A DNA stretch of 64,000 nt from Deltaproteobacteria bacterium. GTDB taxonomy: Bacteria; Desulfobacterota; BSN033; WVXP01. The stretch spans positions 1-64,000 of the forward strand of contig JAFDHF010000027.1 in assembly GCA_019308905.1 (NCBI GenBank), read 5' to 3'. The position numbers were made by a program, and so were the translations under genes. The notes below the pieces were generated by a model. That model was given only the letters and a program-made list of their open reading frames with translations. It was not told where the DNA came from and did not search any database. How positions within the stretch are numbered: the stretch's first letter is position 1; every line of letters starts with the position of its first letter. Below are positions 32,936 to 40,715 of the stretch, piece by piece.

Positions 32936-34315
32936 CTATTCCTCATGTGGTCCATCCAGGCGGGAGAGACGGGCCTTTGGGGGTTCGCGCCCCGGGGCCG
33001 ACCGGTTCCACTCGGCCAGAGCCTTCCAGGCAGTGCTGTATGCATTGGCCGCACTCCAGAGGAGCCAGCCACGCACCCGGGAACGGCGCAGAGCCCGGAG
33101 CTCTTCCAAGACGTAATCCCGGCCGAATACGCGCGTTCCAAATGGAAAGGCCTGAATCCAGGGTCTGATGGTAACCCCGGTTCCTCGGAGAAGGGTCGAG
33201 AACCTCTTGCACGTCTCAGAAACCAGGAGAAAAGGCTTGTCTCCGGGATCGGCGATCCCTTGAAAGGAACCATAGAAGTGGGATGGATAGATCATGGGAC
33301 TTATGACATCACAGTATCTGGCCAGGTCTTCTATGTTTTGGCCGGTCATCTGAATATCCTCTGCCCGCCTCCATCCCATCACCCCGAAAACATCGATCGA
33401 CAAGAGGACTCCGTAGGGAGCCAATTCCTCCTTTGCTTGGGCGAGAAAAGCGGTAATGGTCGCGTGCTTCGTGGTTTTTCCCGGGTCAAAGCCAAAGACG
33501 TAGTCCCTGGTGTTTCCCATGGTAGGATAGCGGATGTAGTCGAACTGGATCTCATCGGCACCCAGGGCCGCCAGTTCCTTGGCAATGTCCAGGTTGTATC
33601 GCCGGACTTCAGGATAGAAAGGATCGACCCACGCGAACCTGCCCTTCTCCATCCATACCTCCCCTGTGGAAGCGGATCGAATAGCCAGGCTCGGCCTTCT
33701 GGAAGCCAGCAGAGGATCGCAGAAAAGGACGATCCGAACGCAGACATGGAGGCCCCTCTTGTGGAGGAAGTGGAAGAGCTTTGACAGGTCATCGACGCAT
33801 GGGCTTCTCGACGCGCCGATCTCTCTGGCAAGAGCCACCTCTGACGGATAGGAGAGCATCCCGGACATGTCCTTGGCGTCAAGGACGACCGTGTTGCCAC
33901 CCAGAGGGGTGAGCTCCTTGATGAGCCTGGGCATCTTCCGGCACGCCATGGAGTATCGATTCAGATAGATCCCCCTGGCCTCGAAGTCCTTTGCCTTCGG
34001 AATCGTCTTGGACACAACAGGGGCCGACCTCACCACGGGGATCACGAGATACTGGTTCGGGCGGATCAGGGTCCCCCTCAGGCCGTTACGCGCCCTTATG
34101 CGGCGGATCAGATCCCTGACCGTATAGGCCTCCGTAAGGGGAAGATAGAGATGGGCGATCTTGAAGAGCGACTCCCCGGGCGAAACACGGTGGAAGAACT
34201 CTGTTTCCTTCTTGTAGTCTCTTGCAAAAGTTGCCCATGGCAGGGAAAAAAAGACCCATGCAAAAACCAGGAAGAGACAGGTGTTTCTTGTGGGCAGACC
34301 TTTTGTTTTCAACAT
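32936..34315 (-). CDS. Secreted LysM-like plus DUF4015 putative glycoside hydrolase
   Basis: 459 residues. A signal peptide occupies residues 1-31 (LFLVFAWVFFSLPWATFA), then FHRVSPGESLFKIAHLYLP...NQYLVIPV is a LysM-like module (about 40-95) for binding cell-wall glycan. From about 112 the DUF4015 barrel follows: RGIYLNRYSMACRKMPRLIKEL, NTVVLDAKD, ADEIQFDYIRYPTMG, SIDVFGVMGW and DVISPMIYPSHFY. Proteins of this family are predicted to cleave a glycan; activity not known. It converges with the aro operon. Confidence 0.8.
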   Translation of the reverse strand: MLKTKGLPTRNTCLFLVFAWVFFSLPWATFARDYKKETEFFHRVSPGESLFKIAHLYLPLTEAYTVRDLIRRIRARNGLRGTLIRPNQYLVIPVVRSAPVVSKTIPKAKDFEARGIYLNRYSMACRKMPRLIKELTPLGGNTVVLDAKDMSGMLSYPSEVALAREIGASRSPCVDDLSKLFHFLHKRGLHVCVRIVLFCDPLLASRRPSLAIRSASTGEVWMEKGRFAWVDPFYPEVRRYNLDIAKELAALGADEIQFDYIRYPTMGNTRDYVFGFDPGKTTKHATITAFLAQAKEELAPYGVLLSIDVFGVMGWRRAEDIQMTGQNIEDLARYCDVISPMIYPSHFYGSFQGIADPGDKPFLLVSETCKRFSTLLRGTGVTIRPWIQAFPFGTRVFGRDYVLEELRALRRSRVRGWLLWSAANAYSTAWKALAEWNRSAPGREPPKARLSRLDGPHEE

Positions 34316-34636
34316 CTTAGAGCCTCACCAGCGACTTGTTTAACTCATCCTCAAGCACGGGACCTCAACGAGAGCGCAAGAACCATACCTAAACCGCGGT
34401 GAGTGCTCTTTTTGCATGCCCTTCACCTCTCCTTCGCCTCTCTCCACTCAGGACGGCTCCGTTCAGCCTCGAAGGGTGCTCCACCGCTTTCGTAATGCCC
34501 CTAAGGGATGGCGCCTCTTCTAGAATTCGGGGGGTTCCAGAGCCGATTTTCGATTCCTGGATTCAGATTCGCAGTTCCTTTCAATTGACTAATACGTCGC
34601 AAGCCAAGAGCCGGGAGACTCGGGCCGACATTTTCC

Positions 34637-34665
34637 TTGATTTTGTTCGTGGAAGGTGATAAACA
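34637..34665 (+). promoter_or_regulatory. Putative promoter of the cold-shock gene
   Basis: TTGATT at 34637-34642, 17-nt spacer, TAAACA at 34660-34665. -10 matches 3 of 6. Initiation would fall at about 34672, exactly where the long stem-loop begins. Confidence 0.4.
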
Positions 34666-34671
34666 GGCGGA

Positions 34672-34773
34672 TGTAAGTTGTAAGCGTTTTTCCGAGGGTC
34701 ACACAAATGGACCGGAGACGTGCCACCATGCCGTGCGCCTTTGTGACAAACCCGAAAGATACTGCAACTTACA
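34672..34773 (+). promoter_or_regulatory. Structured 5' leader of the cold-shock gene
   Basis: TGTAAGTTG (34672-34680) is the exact complement of CAACTTACA (34765-34773); inside, GTCACA (34698-34703) pairs with TGTGAC (34742-34747). The nested stems would bring the ends of a 102-nt leader together, leaving the ribosome site (GAGGGGGGG, near 34789-34799) outside. Cold-shock mRNAs commonly have long thermoswitching leaders; here that is inference from position and pairing. Confidence 0.6.
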
Positions 34774-34806
34774 CCTAGATTATTTGCAGAGGGGGGGTGA
34801 GTTGCA

Positions 34807-35010
34807 GTGGCCAGGGGACGAGTCAAATGGTTCAGCGAGAAGAAGGGCTATGGGTTCATCACCCAGGAAGATGGAACCGACGTATTTGTCCACTATTCTG
34901 CCATTCAGAAAAACGGGTTCAAGACTCTTCATGAGGGCGAAGCCGTAGATTTCGAAATCACCCAAGGCGAAAAGGGGCTGCAGGCCTCAAATGTGATTGT
35001 GCTGGAGTGA
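34807..35010 (+). CDS. Cold-shock protein, CspA family
   Basis: 67 residues forming one OB fold with RNP1 KGYGFIT and RNP2 VFVHYSAI, and the usual start [12 protein letters not shown]. It binds single-stranded RNA/DNA and acts as RNA chaperone. The start is GTG after a GAGGGGGGG ribosome site. A 15-base G-C rich terminator follows at 35034, so it is a single-gene unit with its own structured leader. Confidence 0.95.
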   Translation: MARGRVKWFSEKKGYGFITQEDGTDVFVHYSAIQKNGFKTLHEGEAVDFEITQGEKGLQASNVIVLE

Positions 35011-35033
35011 CAGAGACGATTCACGGAGACAGA

Positions 35034-35075
35034 GGGAGCCCCGCAGGAAGAGATTCTTTCGGGGCTCCCTTTCTT
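35034..35075 (+). terminator. Rho-independent terminator after the cold-shock gene
   Basis: GGGAGCCCCG (35034-35043) pairs perfectly with CGGGGCTCCC (35060-35069), followed by TTTCTT. Stable and correctly placed 24 bases after the stop. Confidence 0.85.
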
Positions 35076-35137
35076 ATCGGCCTTCTCACCTGGTGCTCTA
35101 TCCGTCCCTGGACCCACTTTTTCACGGCGGCGATGAG

Positions 35138-35166
35138 TTGACCTTTGCCGGAGTTTCCACTATGCT
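35138..35166 (+). promoter_or_regulatory. Promoter for the SPOR-domain gene
   Basis: TTGACC at 35138-35143, 17-nt spacer, TATGCT at 35161-35166. Start point near 35173, 26 bases before the ATG. Confidence 0.6.
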
Positions 35167-35198
35167 TTTACTGAGGGGGGTGCGGGAGGATATTCGCT

Positions 35199-36074
35199 AT
35201 GAAAGACAACGACTTTGATAAACCGGACAATGGAAACTCCGATCAGATGTTCACTTTCTCCGATGAGGACTTGGAATTCGGCGGAGGGGTCGAGGATGGA
35301 GAGCCCGGGGAGGGACAGACACCGGTCGGGGGCGATTCTTCGCCCGGGGTTTTCGCTTCTTCGCGAGGAGAGAGACGATCCCGGCGGTCCCGGAGACTCG
35401 TGGTCCTTTTGTGCTTGGGTCTTGCCATTCTCCTGGTGGCCATCTTTCTCTTTCTGAGACCGAAAGCCAGACGGGCTCGAGTCGCCCGTGAAACGCTGAA
35501 TCCTGTCGTTCAGCCTGTGGAGAAGAAAAAGGAACCCATCTTTCCCCAGGTGGACCAGAAAACAGGAACATCCCAGGAACCTGTTGCAGGTGGTTCATCC
35601 GAAGGAGAAGGGCTGGTCGCCTCCATGCCCGTGGAATCCCCCCCCGAGAGTAGATCAGCGGGACCTGAGCTGAAAGAGTCCATCCCCGGCGAGCAACTAT
35701 CCACGGCGGCTCCTGCTGCCGAACAGGAAACCCCGATGCCTCAAGACGAGGCCAAGACCCGGGTTGCCAGTGTCCCGGAGTTGTCGGTGCCGCCCGTTGC
35801 CGAGGAAAAACCTCAACTCCCTGCAGGCAGGTTCACGGTCAACGTGGGCTCCTTCAGAGAGAGGGCAAGGGCTGAACGGTTGATGAAAAGACTGGACAAA
35901 GCCGGCTATGATGCATTTGTGGCAGAGGCCACCATCCCCGGGAGCGGAACCTGGTACCGCGTTTCAGTGGGGAGGTTCCATTCCCGGCAAGAGGCCTTGG
36001 CCTTTGCTCAAGAACTCAAGGAAAAACAGGGAATAGACTTCTTCATCAGAAAGCTGAAAAAGCCCAAGACCTGA
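35199..36074 (+). CDS. SPOR-domain protein, single-pass membrane
   Basis: 291 residues: a polar Asp/Glu/Gly-rich cytoplasmic segment (1-65), one membrane helix at about 67-84 (LVVLLCLGLAILLVAIFLFL), a long Pro/Glu-rich periplasmic linker and a SPOR domain at about 208-285 (RFTVNVGSFRERARAERLMKRL, WYRVSVGRFHSRQEAL). SPOR domains bind denuded peptidoglycan at the division septum, so this resembles FtsN/DamX-type cell-division factors. Its exact partner is unknown. Confidence 0.85.
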   Translation: MKDNDFDKPDNGNSDQMFTFSDEDLEFGGGVEDGEPGEGQTPVGGDSSPGVFASSRGERRSRRSRRLVVLLCLGLAILLVAIFLFLRPKARRARVARETLNPVVQPVEKKKEPIFPQVDQKTGTSQEPVAGGSSEGEGLVASMPVESPPESRSAGPELKESIPGEQLSTAAPAAEQETPMPQDEAKTRVASVPELSVPPVAEEKPQLPAGRFTVNVGSFRERARAERLMKRLDKAGYDAFVAEATIPGSGTWYRVSVGRFHSRQEALAFAQELKEKQGIDFFIRKLKKPKT

Positions 36075-36129
36075 CCCGCCTCGATCTTTTCCATGATCCT
36101 GTTTGGGAACCCCTCGAGCTGCCCTCCCC

Positions 36130-36157
36130 TTGACCTGTGTGGCGAATCTGCTAAGAT
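36130..36157 (+). promoter_or_regulatory. Promoter of the LysR gene
   Basis: TTGACC at 36130-36135, 16-nt spacer, TAAGAT at 36152-36157. Initiation near 36164 leaves a very short leader before the ATG at 36172, or about 35 nt if the GTG at 36199 is the start. Confidence 0.4.
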
Positions 36158-36171
36158 GGTAACGATCGGCT

Positions 36172-37086
36172 ATGGCCTTTGAGGGGGTGAGAGGCCAGGT
36201 GTCGTTGCCCCGACTCAACTTCAAACATCTCCGTGCGTTTTACTCTGTCGCCAGGAACAGGAGTTTCACTCTCGCCGCCGAGGAGCTCAGTGTTTCCCAG
36301 CCCACCATAAGTCTCCAGGTGCGAGAACTCGAGAAGGATCACAGGGTAACGCTCTTTACAAGAACCCAGAAGCCGATTGAATTGACCGACGAGGGCAGAA
36401 TCGTATTCTCCTATGCCGACAGGATCTTCAGCCTAGCCCGGGAGATGGAACGTGCCGTCGAAGACCTCTGCACGATGCATTCGGGAACGCTTAGACTCGG
36501 CTCAGGACCTCTTTATGCCAAGTATGTAATGCCGAGTGTCATCGACTTCATACAGAAGAGAAACCCAGATATCAACATCCAGCTACAGACCGGACCCCCA
36601 AAGGACATTCTGCAGAAGGTCTTGCGTCTCGAGTGTCACGTGGGGATCCTGGGGAGGCTTCCGTATCCGGGAAACATCATCTACAAGAACATCATAAAGC
36701 AGAAGCTCTTCTTTGTTACGACGGACAGTGAGATCAGGGAGAAGGTCCGCTTGGTCGATCTGTCGAACTACCCGATCATACTTCAACAAAAAGGATCTGC
36801 AATCAGGGAGACCATCATAGATGCCTTCAAGGAGAGAAACCTGTCATTGAACGTACACATCGAGTCTCATAGTCATGAAGCGATAAAAAACATGGTTACA
36901 AATGCCATGGGCGGCGCTTTTTTCCCTTTGTATGGAATCGAGGAGGATCTCAAAGAAGACAAGTTCAGAAAAATAGTCATAGAGGATGACCTCTACCTTT
37001 ACGTGGACGTCATTTTTGTCAAAGAACGGAGGAAATCGAGAACTGTCAGAAGCGTTATTTCGGCGATAAGCAACTACTACTTGTAA
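36172..37086 (+). CDS. LysR-family transcriptional regulator
   Basis: 304 residues: the N-terminal winged helix (LNFKHLRAFYSVARNRSFTLAAEELSVSQPTISLQVRELE, residues 15-54) is a standard LysR helix-turn-helix; the rest is the periplasmic-binding-protein-like effector domain (SGTLRLGSGPLYAKYVMPSVI). Same orientation as the tctCBA genes 300 bases downstream, so it most likely regulates that transporter in response to a carboxylate. The alternative start at the GTG at 36199 has an AGAGG site and fits the fold slightly better. Effector unknown. Confidence 0.88.
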   Translation: MAFEGVRGQVSLPRLNFKHLRAFYSVARNRSFTLAAEELSVSQPTISLQVRELEKDHRVTLFTRTQKPIELTDEGRIVFSYADRIFSLAREMERAVEDLCTMHSGTLRLGSGPLYAKYVMPSVIDFIQKRNPDINIQLQTGPPKDILQKVLRLECHVGILGRLPYPGNIIYKNIIKQKLFFVTTDSEIREKVRLVDLSNYPIILQQKGSAIRETIIDAFKERNLSLNVHIESHSHEAIKNMVTNAMGGAFFPLYGIEEDLKEDKFRKIVIEDDLYLYVDVIFVKERRKSRTVRSVISAISNYYL

Positions 37087-37252
37087 ATCATCCCTAGAAA
37101 ACCCGCAGTGCAACCTGTCGGCACCGAATCTCTCTAGATGGGAGGACTCGGCACAAGGTCGTTTTGCGACTCGCTTGAGAATCCGTGTTCCCGCTTTTCT
37201 ATAGATTTTTTCAATTCATCGATTAGTTTTATGTATTTGTTTTTTCGAAAGA

Positions 37253-37288
37253 ATTATCTAATAATCATGCCAGGGAATTCGATCGAAT
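37253..37288. promoter_or_regulatory. Candidate operators in front of tctC
   Basis: Two palindromes lie 95-130 bases before tctC: ATTAT-CTA-ATAAT at 37253-37265 and a perfect 12-base palindrome ATTCGATCGAAT at 37277-37288. They sit in the AT-rich part of the LysR/tct spacer and are plausible LysR-type or other repressor sites. No TN11A box was confirmed. Confidence 0.35.
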
Positions 37289-37383
37289 CGCGATGAGGAG
37301 GGAGGTGAGATATTCTAAGCGATACAAGGGGCAAGGGTACATGGTTACCTTCAACCGACTGGAAAACAAGAAAGGAGGGCTCC

Positions 37384-38385
37384 ATGAAGTCGCGAAGGTT
37401 TTTTGTCGTTCTAGCAGCGGCCGCAGCGTTGGTCCTTCTCGTGCCATGGCTTGGCGGAGGTCCCTTTTGCGCGGAGCAAAAGTACCCGGTGAAACCCATC
37501 AAGCTCATCTGTCCGTATGGGGCGGGTGGTGCAACCGATCTTGCTGCCCGGATACTCACCAGCGTCATCCCGGAGTTTCTCAATCAAGCCGTGGTAGTGG
37601 TCAACAAACCAGGAGCCGGCGGGGCCGTGGGCTTCGATTTTGTGAGAAGGAGCAGGCCCGACGGCTATACCATGATGATGACAGCGATAGGGGCCAATGT
37701 TCTGGTTCCAGCAATCAACCTCAAGGTGCCTTACAAATACGACGACCTCGTCTACATAGCCCGAACACAGATCAACCCGAATGTTCTTATCGTCAATGCC
37801 AAATCCCCGTGGAAGACCTTCCAGGACCTGGCCCAGGCCCTGAAAAACAATCCCGGGAAATACAGGTTTTCCACCGCGGGTGTGGGAAACGTCTCCCATC
37901 TCGGACCGATCGTGCTGCTCAAGGAGCTCGGCCTGCCGAATGATGCCGCAATCCCGGTCCACTACGACTCGGATGGCGCAGCCATTCTCGCCCTGATACA
38001 GGGCGAGGCGGATTTCTGGCAGGCGAATCTCGCTCCGGCCGCAGGCAACATCAAGGGCGGATTGGTCCGCGCCCTGGCCGTGACGACCCCAAAGAGGGTA
38101 CCCGGGTTTGACGACATTCCGACATATACGGAGTTGGGTTATCCGGGAATCGACATCGTTGGATGGCGTGGCGTGGCCGGCCCACCCGGACTGCCGGATC
38201 ACATCGCAAAGATATGGGAGGAGGCTGTTGCCAAGAGCTGCCGGTCCAAGTCCTGGCTGAAACTCGTCAGGAAACTGGGAGATGAACCGGGCTACATGGA
38301 CACCGAGGAGTTCAACAGGTTCGTTCATAAGGAGTTCAAACGATACAGGAAGCTCTTCACCGAGCTGGGATTGCTGATAAAGTAA
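37384..38385 (+). CDS. tctC: TctC-type extracytoplasmic solute-binding protein
   Basis: 333 residues. A signal peptide (1-31, FFVVLAAAAALVLLVPWLGGGPFCA) precedes the Bug/TctC fold: YPVKPIKLICPYGAGGATDLAARIL is the typical first strand and ligand loop, GGAVGFDFVRRSRPDGYTMMMT and TYTELGYPGIDIVGWRGVAGPPGLPDH follow. It binds a carboxylate such as citrate, a tricarboxylate or aromatic acid in the periplasm and hands it to TctAB. AGGAGGG stands just before the ATG. Confidence 0.9.
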   Translation: MKSRRFFVVLAAAAALVLLVPWLGGGPFCAEQKYPVKPIKLICPYGAGGATDLAARILTSVIPEFLNQAVVVVNKPGAGGAVGFDFVRRSRPDGYTMMMTAIGANVLVPAINLKVPYKYDDLVYIARTQINPNVLIVNAKSPWKTFQDLAQALKNNPGKYRFSTAGVGNVSHLGPIVLLKELGLPNDAAIPVHYDSDGAAILALIQGEADFWQANLAPAAGNIKGGLVRALAVTTPKRVPGFDDIPTYTELGYPGIDIVGWRGVAGPPGLPDHIAKIWEEAVAKSCRSKSWLKLVRKLGDEPGYMDTEEFNRFVHKEFKRYRKLFTELGLLIK

Positions 38386-38399
38386 AGCCCGCCGTATCA

Positions 38400-38434
38400 G
38401 GGCCTCTGCCTTTCGCCTGAAAGGGCGGAGGCCC
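38400..38434 (+). repeat. Intercistronic stem-loop between tctC and tctB
   Basis: GGGCCTCTGCC-TTTC pairs with GAAAGGGCGGAGGCCC (one G-U, one bulge), with no T-run. It lies in the 69-base gap and probably lets the binding protein be made in excess over the membrane subunits by stabilising the tctC 3' end. Confidence 0.6.
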
Positions 38435-38454
38435 TCCATGAGGAGGTCCTTTCA

Positions 38455-38988
38455 GTGGGAGAAGATCCGAAGGGAAAAGGCGAGGATCTCTTGACCCAAC
38501 CTTCTAGACAGAAAACCTGGAACAGAGACATCTGGCTCGGCCTCATCCTCCTTGGCTTTTCCCTGTCCCTGTTGTTCTGGCTTATCCCGGTTTACGTGGG
38601 GGAACATACCACCGGCGAACGAGGGCTTACCCCTCGTTTTTTCCCGTACAGTATCGTCATCACCCTGGCTTTCCTGAGTCTCCTTCTGGTCTACGAGAAC
38701 TTCCAGGCAGGTCACGAACAGCGTCCCCGTGCAGAGGACAAACGGGTGACACCCTTCACCCTTGTCTGCGTACTGCTGTTTTTCGCATACTACGTGGAGA
38801 TCAGGGTGATCGGGATGGTTCCGGCCAGTATGGTCACCATGTTCGGTCTGACTCGTCTTTTCGGATTTCGCCGTTGGTTGACTAACCTCGTGATAAGTGT
38901 GGTCTTTGCGATTCTACTCTATCTCTTTTTTGAAAAAATGGCTCAGGTTTCGATCCCACGCGGCCTGTTGTTTGAAGGCTGGTACTGA
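38455..38988 (+). CDS. tctB: TctB-like small membrane subunit
   Basis: 177 residues with four or five membrane segments, starting IWLGLILLGFSLSLLFWLIP after a polar head, then LTPRFFPYSIVITLAFLSLLL with the Thr-Pro-Arg-Phe-Phe-Pro motif of TctB, and a C-terminal LLYLFFEKMAQV. GTG start preceded by GAGGAGGTCC. It pairs with TctA to form the tripartite tricarboxylate transporter core. Confidence 0.85.
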   Translation: MGEDPKGKGEDLLTQPSRQKTWNRDIWLGLILLGFSLSLLFWLIPVYVGEHTTGERGLTPRFFPYSIVITLAFLSLLLVYENFQAGHEQRPRAEDKRVTPFTLVCVLLFFAYYVEIRVIGMVPASMVTMFGLTRLFGFRRWLTNLVISVVFAILLYLFFEKMAQVSIPRGLLFEGWY

Positions 38989-38991
38989 GGG

Positions 38992-40587
38992 GTGAACCCG
39001 GGGTGTGGAGCCGATTTCTCCCCCCGACTTCAACAGATGGATCCATTCATGATCGTTTTGGATGCAGTGAGCCATTATGTGACGAACTACCTCGAGAATT
39101 TCCGGCTGGGAATAGTCTATTTTTTCACCTTCAAGAATCTCCTGGCCATCTTTGGTGGAGTCTCCATAGGGTCGCTCTGCGGAGCCATCCCCGGAATGAG
39201 TATCACCATGTCCGTGGCCCTCACTCTGCCTTTCACCTTCAGCATGGAGCCTCTCACTGCCATCTCTCTGCTGCTTGCGGTCTATGTGGGAGCAATCTAC
39301 GGCGGGTCGATTTCGGCGATCCTGCTCAACACACCAGGCACTCCCGCTGCCGCATGCACGTGTCTGGACGGCTTCAAGTTGGCACAACAAGGCAAGGCGG
39401 GAAAGGCTCTCCAGATGGCCAATTGGGCTTCCTGTGTAGGCGATCTTTTCAGTACCATCGTGGTCATCCTGGTGTGCCCCCTCCTGGCCAAACTGGCCCT
39501 GTACTTCAAGTCGCCCGAGTACTTCGCTCTCATCCTTTTTTCCATCACCATCATCGGCGGGGTGACCGGGAAATCGATGATCAAGGGTCTCATTGCAGGC
39601 GCCCTGGGCTTTCTCGTCGCCACCGTCGGCATGGATCCCTTTGTCGGGAGCGGCCGCTTCGACTTTGGATCTCTGGAGCTTATGAAGGGTTTCAGCTTTG
39701 TCCCCCTCTTGATCGGTCTCTTTGCCATCCCGGAGGTTATGCTCCAACTCAATCGATCCAGAATGCTCAAGGGCAGGGCCCGTATCAGCATGGTTGAATC
39801 TTCCGACCCTGATGACAGGCGCCTCACGTGGAGGGAATTCAAGGGCAGCTTCCGTCACATGATCCGAGGGGGATTCGTGGGCCTCATCCTCGGAATAATC
39901 CCCGGGCTGGGGGCTACCCCTTCGGCCTTTGTGAGTTACGAGCGGGCCAAGCGTTCGTCGTCACATCCCGAGGAGTTCGGCAACGGGTCCCTGGAGGGCG
40001 TGGCAGCCGCCGAGGCCGGCAACAACGGGGTCAACGGAGCCACCCTGTTGCCCCTGCTGACCCTGGGAATCCCAGGAGACGTGATAACCGCCGTCATGTT
40101 GGGGGCCTTCATGATTTTCGACCTAAACCCGGGCCCTCTCCTCTTTACCCAGCACATAGACCTGGTTTTCGGGCTTTTCTGCGCCCTGCTCATGTGCGAC
40201 GTGGCATTGCGGCTTGTAGGGATGGTCCTTATCCGATACGCCCAGAAGATTACACAGATGCCCACCTCACTGATCTTCCCCGGCGTGGTGGTTCTCTGTG
40301 TGTTCGGCAGTTATGCCATCAACAACAGCATCTTCGACATCCTCACCATGTTTGTCTTCGGCATCGTGGGATACGTGATGCTCGTCTTCGAGATGTCGCC
40401 AATCCCCTTTCTCATCGCTTTCGTGTTGGCACCCATGCTCGAGAGGGGGCTACGGCGCTCCCTGGTTATCTCTGGGGGAAGCCCGGTAATCTTCTTGCGC
40501 AGCCCCATTGCGATCTTCTTTTTTGTCTTAACCGCCGTGGCGATTATCTCAATAGCCAGGAAGAGGCTCAAAGAGAGAAGTCCATAA
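38992..40587 (+). CDS. tctA: TctA-like large membrane permease
   Basis: 531 residues, about 11 membrane segments. Typical TctA motifs: FGGVSIGSLCGAIPGMSITMSVALTLPFTFSM and YGGSISAILLNTPGTPAAACTCLDGFKLAQQGKAGKAL, the signature of the family, and GIIPGLGATPSAFVSY in the repeat. It starts 3 bases after tctB (GTG) or at an in-frame ATG (39037); the difference does not affect the fold. Completes the LysR-tctC-tctB-tctA carboxylate uptake unit. Confidence 0.9.
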   Translation: MNPGCGADFSPRLQQMDPFMIVLDAVSHYVTNYLENFRLGIVYFFTFKNLLAIFGGVSIGSLCGAIPGMSITMSVALTLPFTFSMEPLTAISLLLAVYVGAIYGGSISAILLNTPGTPAAACTCLDGFKLAQQGKAGKALQMANWASCVGDLFSTIVVILVCPLLAKLALYFKSPEYFALILFSITIIGGVTGKSMIKGLIAGALGFLVATVGMDPFVGSGRFDFGSLELMKGFSFVPLLIGLFAIPEVMLQLNRSRMLKGRARISMVESSDPDDRRLTWREFKGSFRHMIRGGFVGLILGIIPGLGATPSAFVSYERAKRSSSHPEEFGNGSLEGVAAAEAGNNGVNGATLLPLLTLGIPGDVITAVMLGAFMIFDLNPGPLLFTQHIDLVFGLFCALLMCDVALRLVGMVLIRYAQKITQMPTSLIFPGVVVLCVFGSYAINNSIFDILTMFVFGIVGYVMLVFEMSPIPFLIAFVLAPMLERGLRRSLVISGGSPVIFLRSPIAIFFFVLTAVAIISIARKRLKERSP

Positions 40588-40715
40588 GCTTTTCGCCACC
40601 GGTCACAGGTTCGACTCGATGGGGTGATGGCCTTTGGCCTTCCCGACAGGAATGACTCCATGGGAAGGGTCTTATCTGGGAGTAATCCAAGGAAAAGCAG
40701 AGGGAGGAGTTAGGG

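Larger units (their letters stand above)
34316..34806. other. 491-base intergenic region between DUF4015 gene and csp
   Basis: Divergent region. I see a weak promoter at 34637-34665 and a large nested stem-loop at 34672-34773 on the csp side, nothing that looks like a gene elsewhere. A 103-codon frame at 34637-34948 overlaps the csp gene in another frame and is not credible. Confidence 0.55.

Noticed and set aside
34637-34948. 103-codon plus-strand frame overlapping the cold-shock gene
   Set aside because: Runs out of frame through the csp gene, which has both RNP motifs and a good GTG start.
40588-40715. GGTTCGACTC resembling a tRNA T-loop
   Set aside because: No acceptor or anticodon stems can be built around it.
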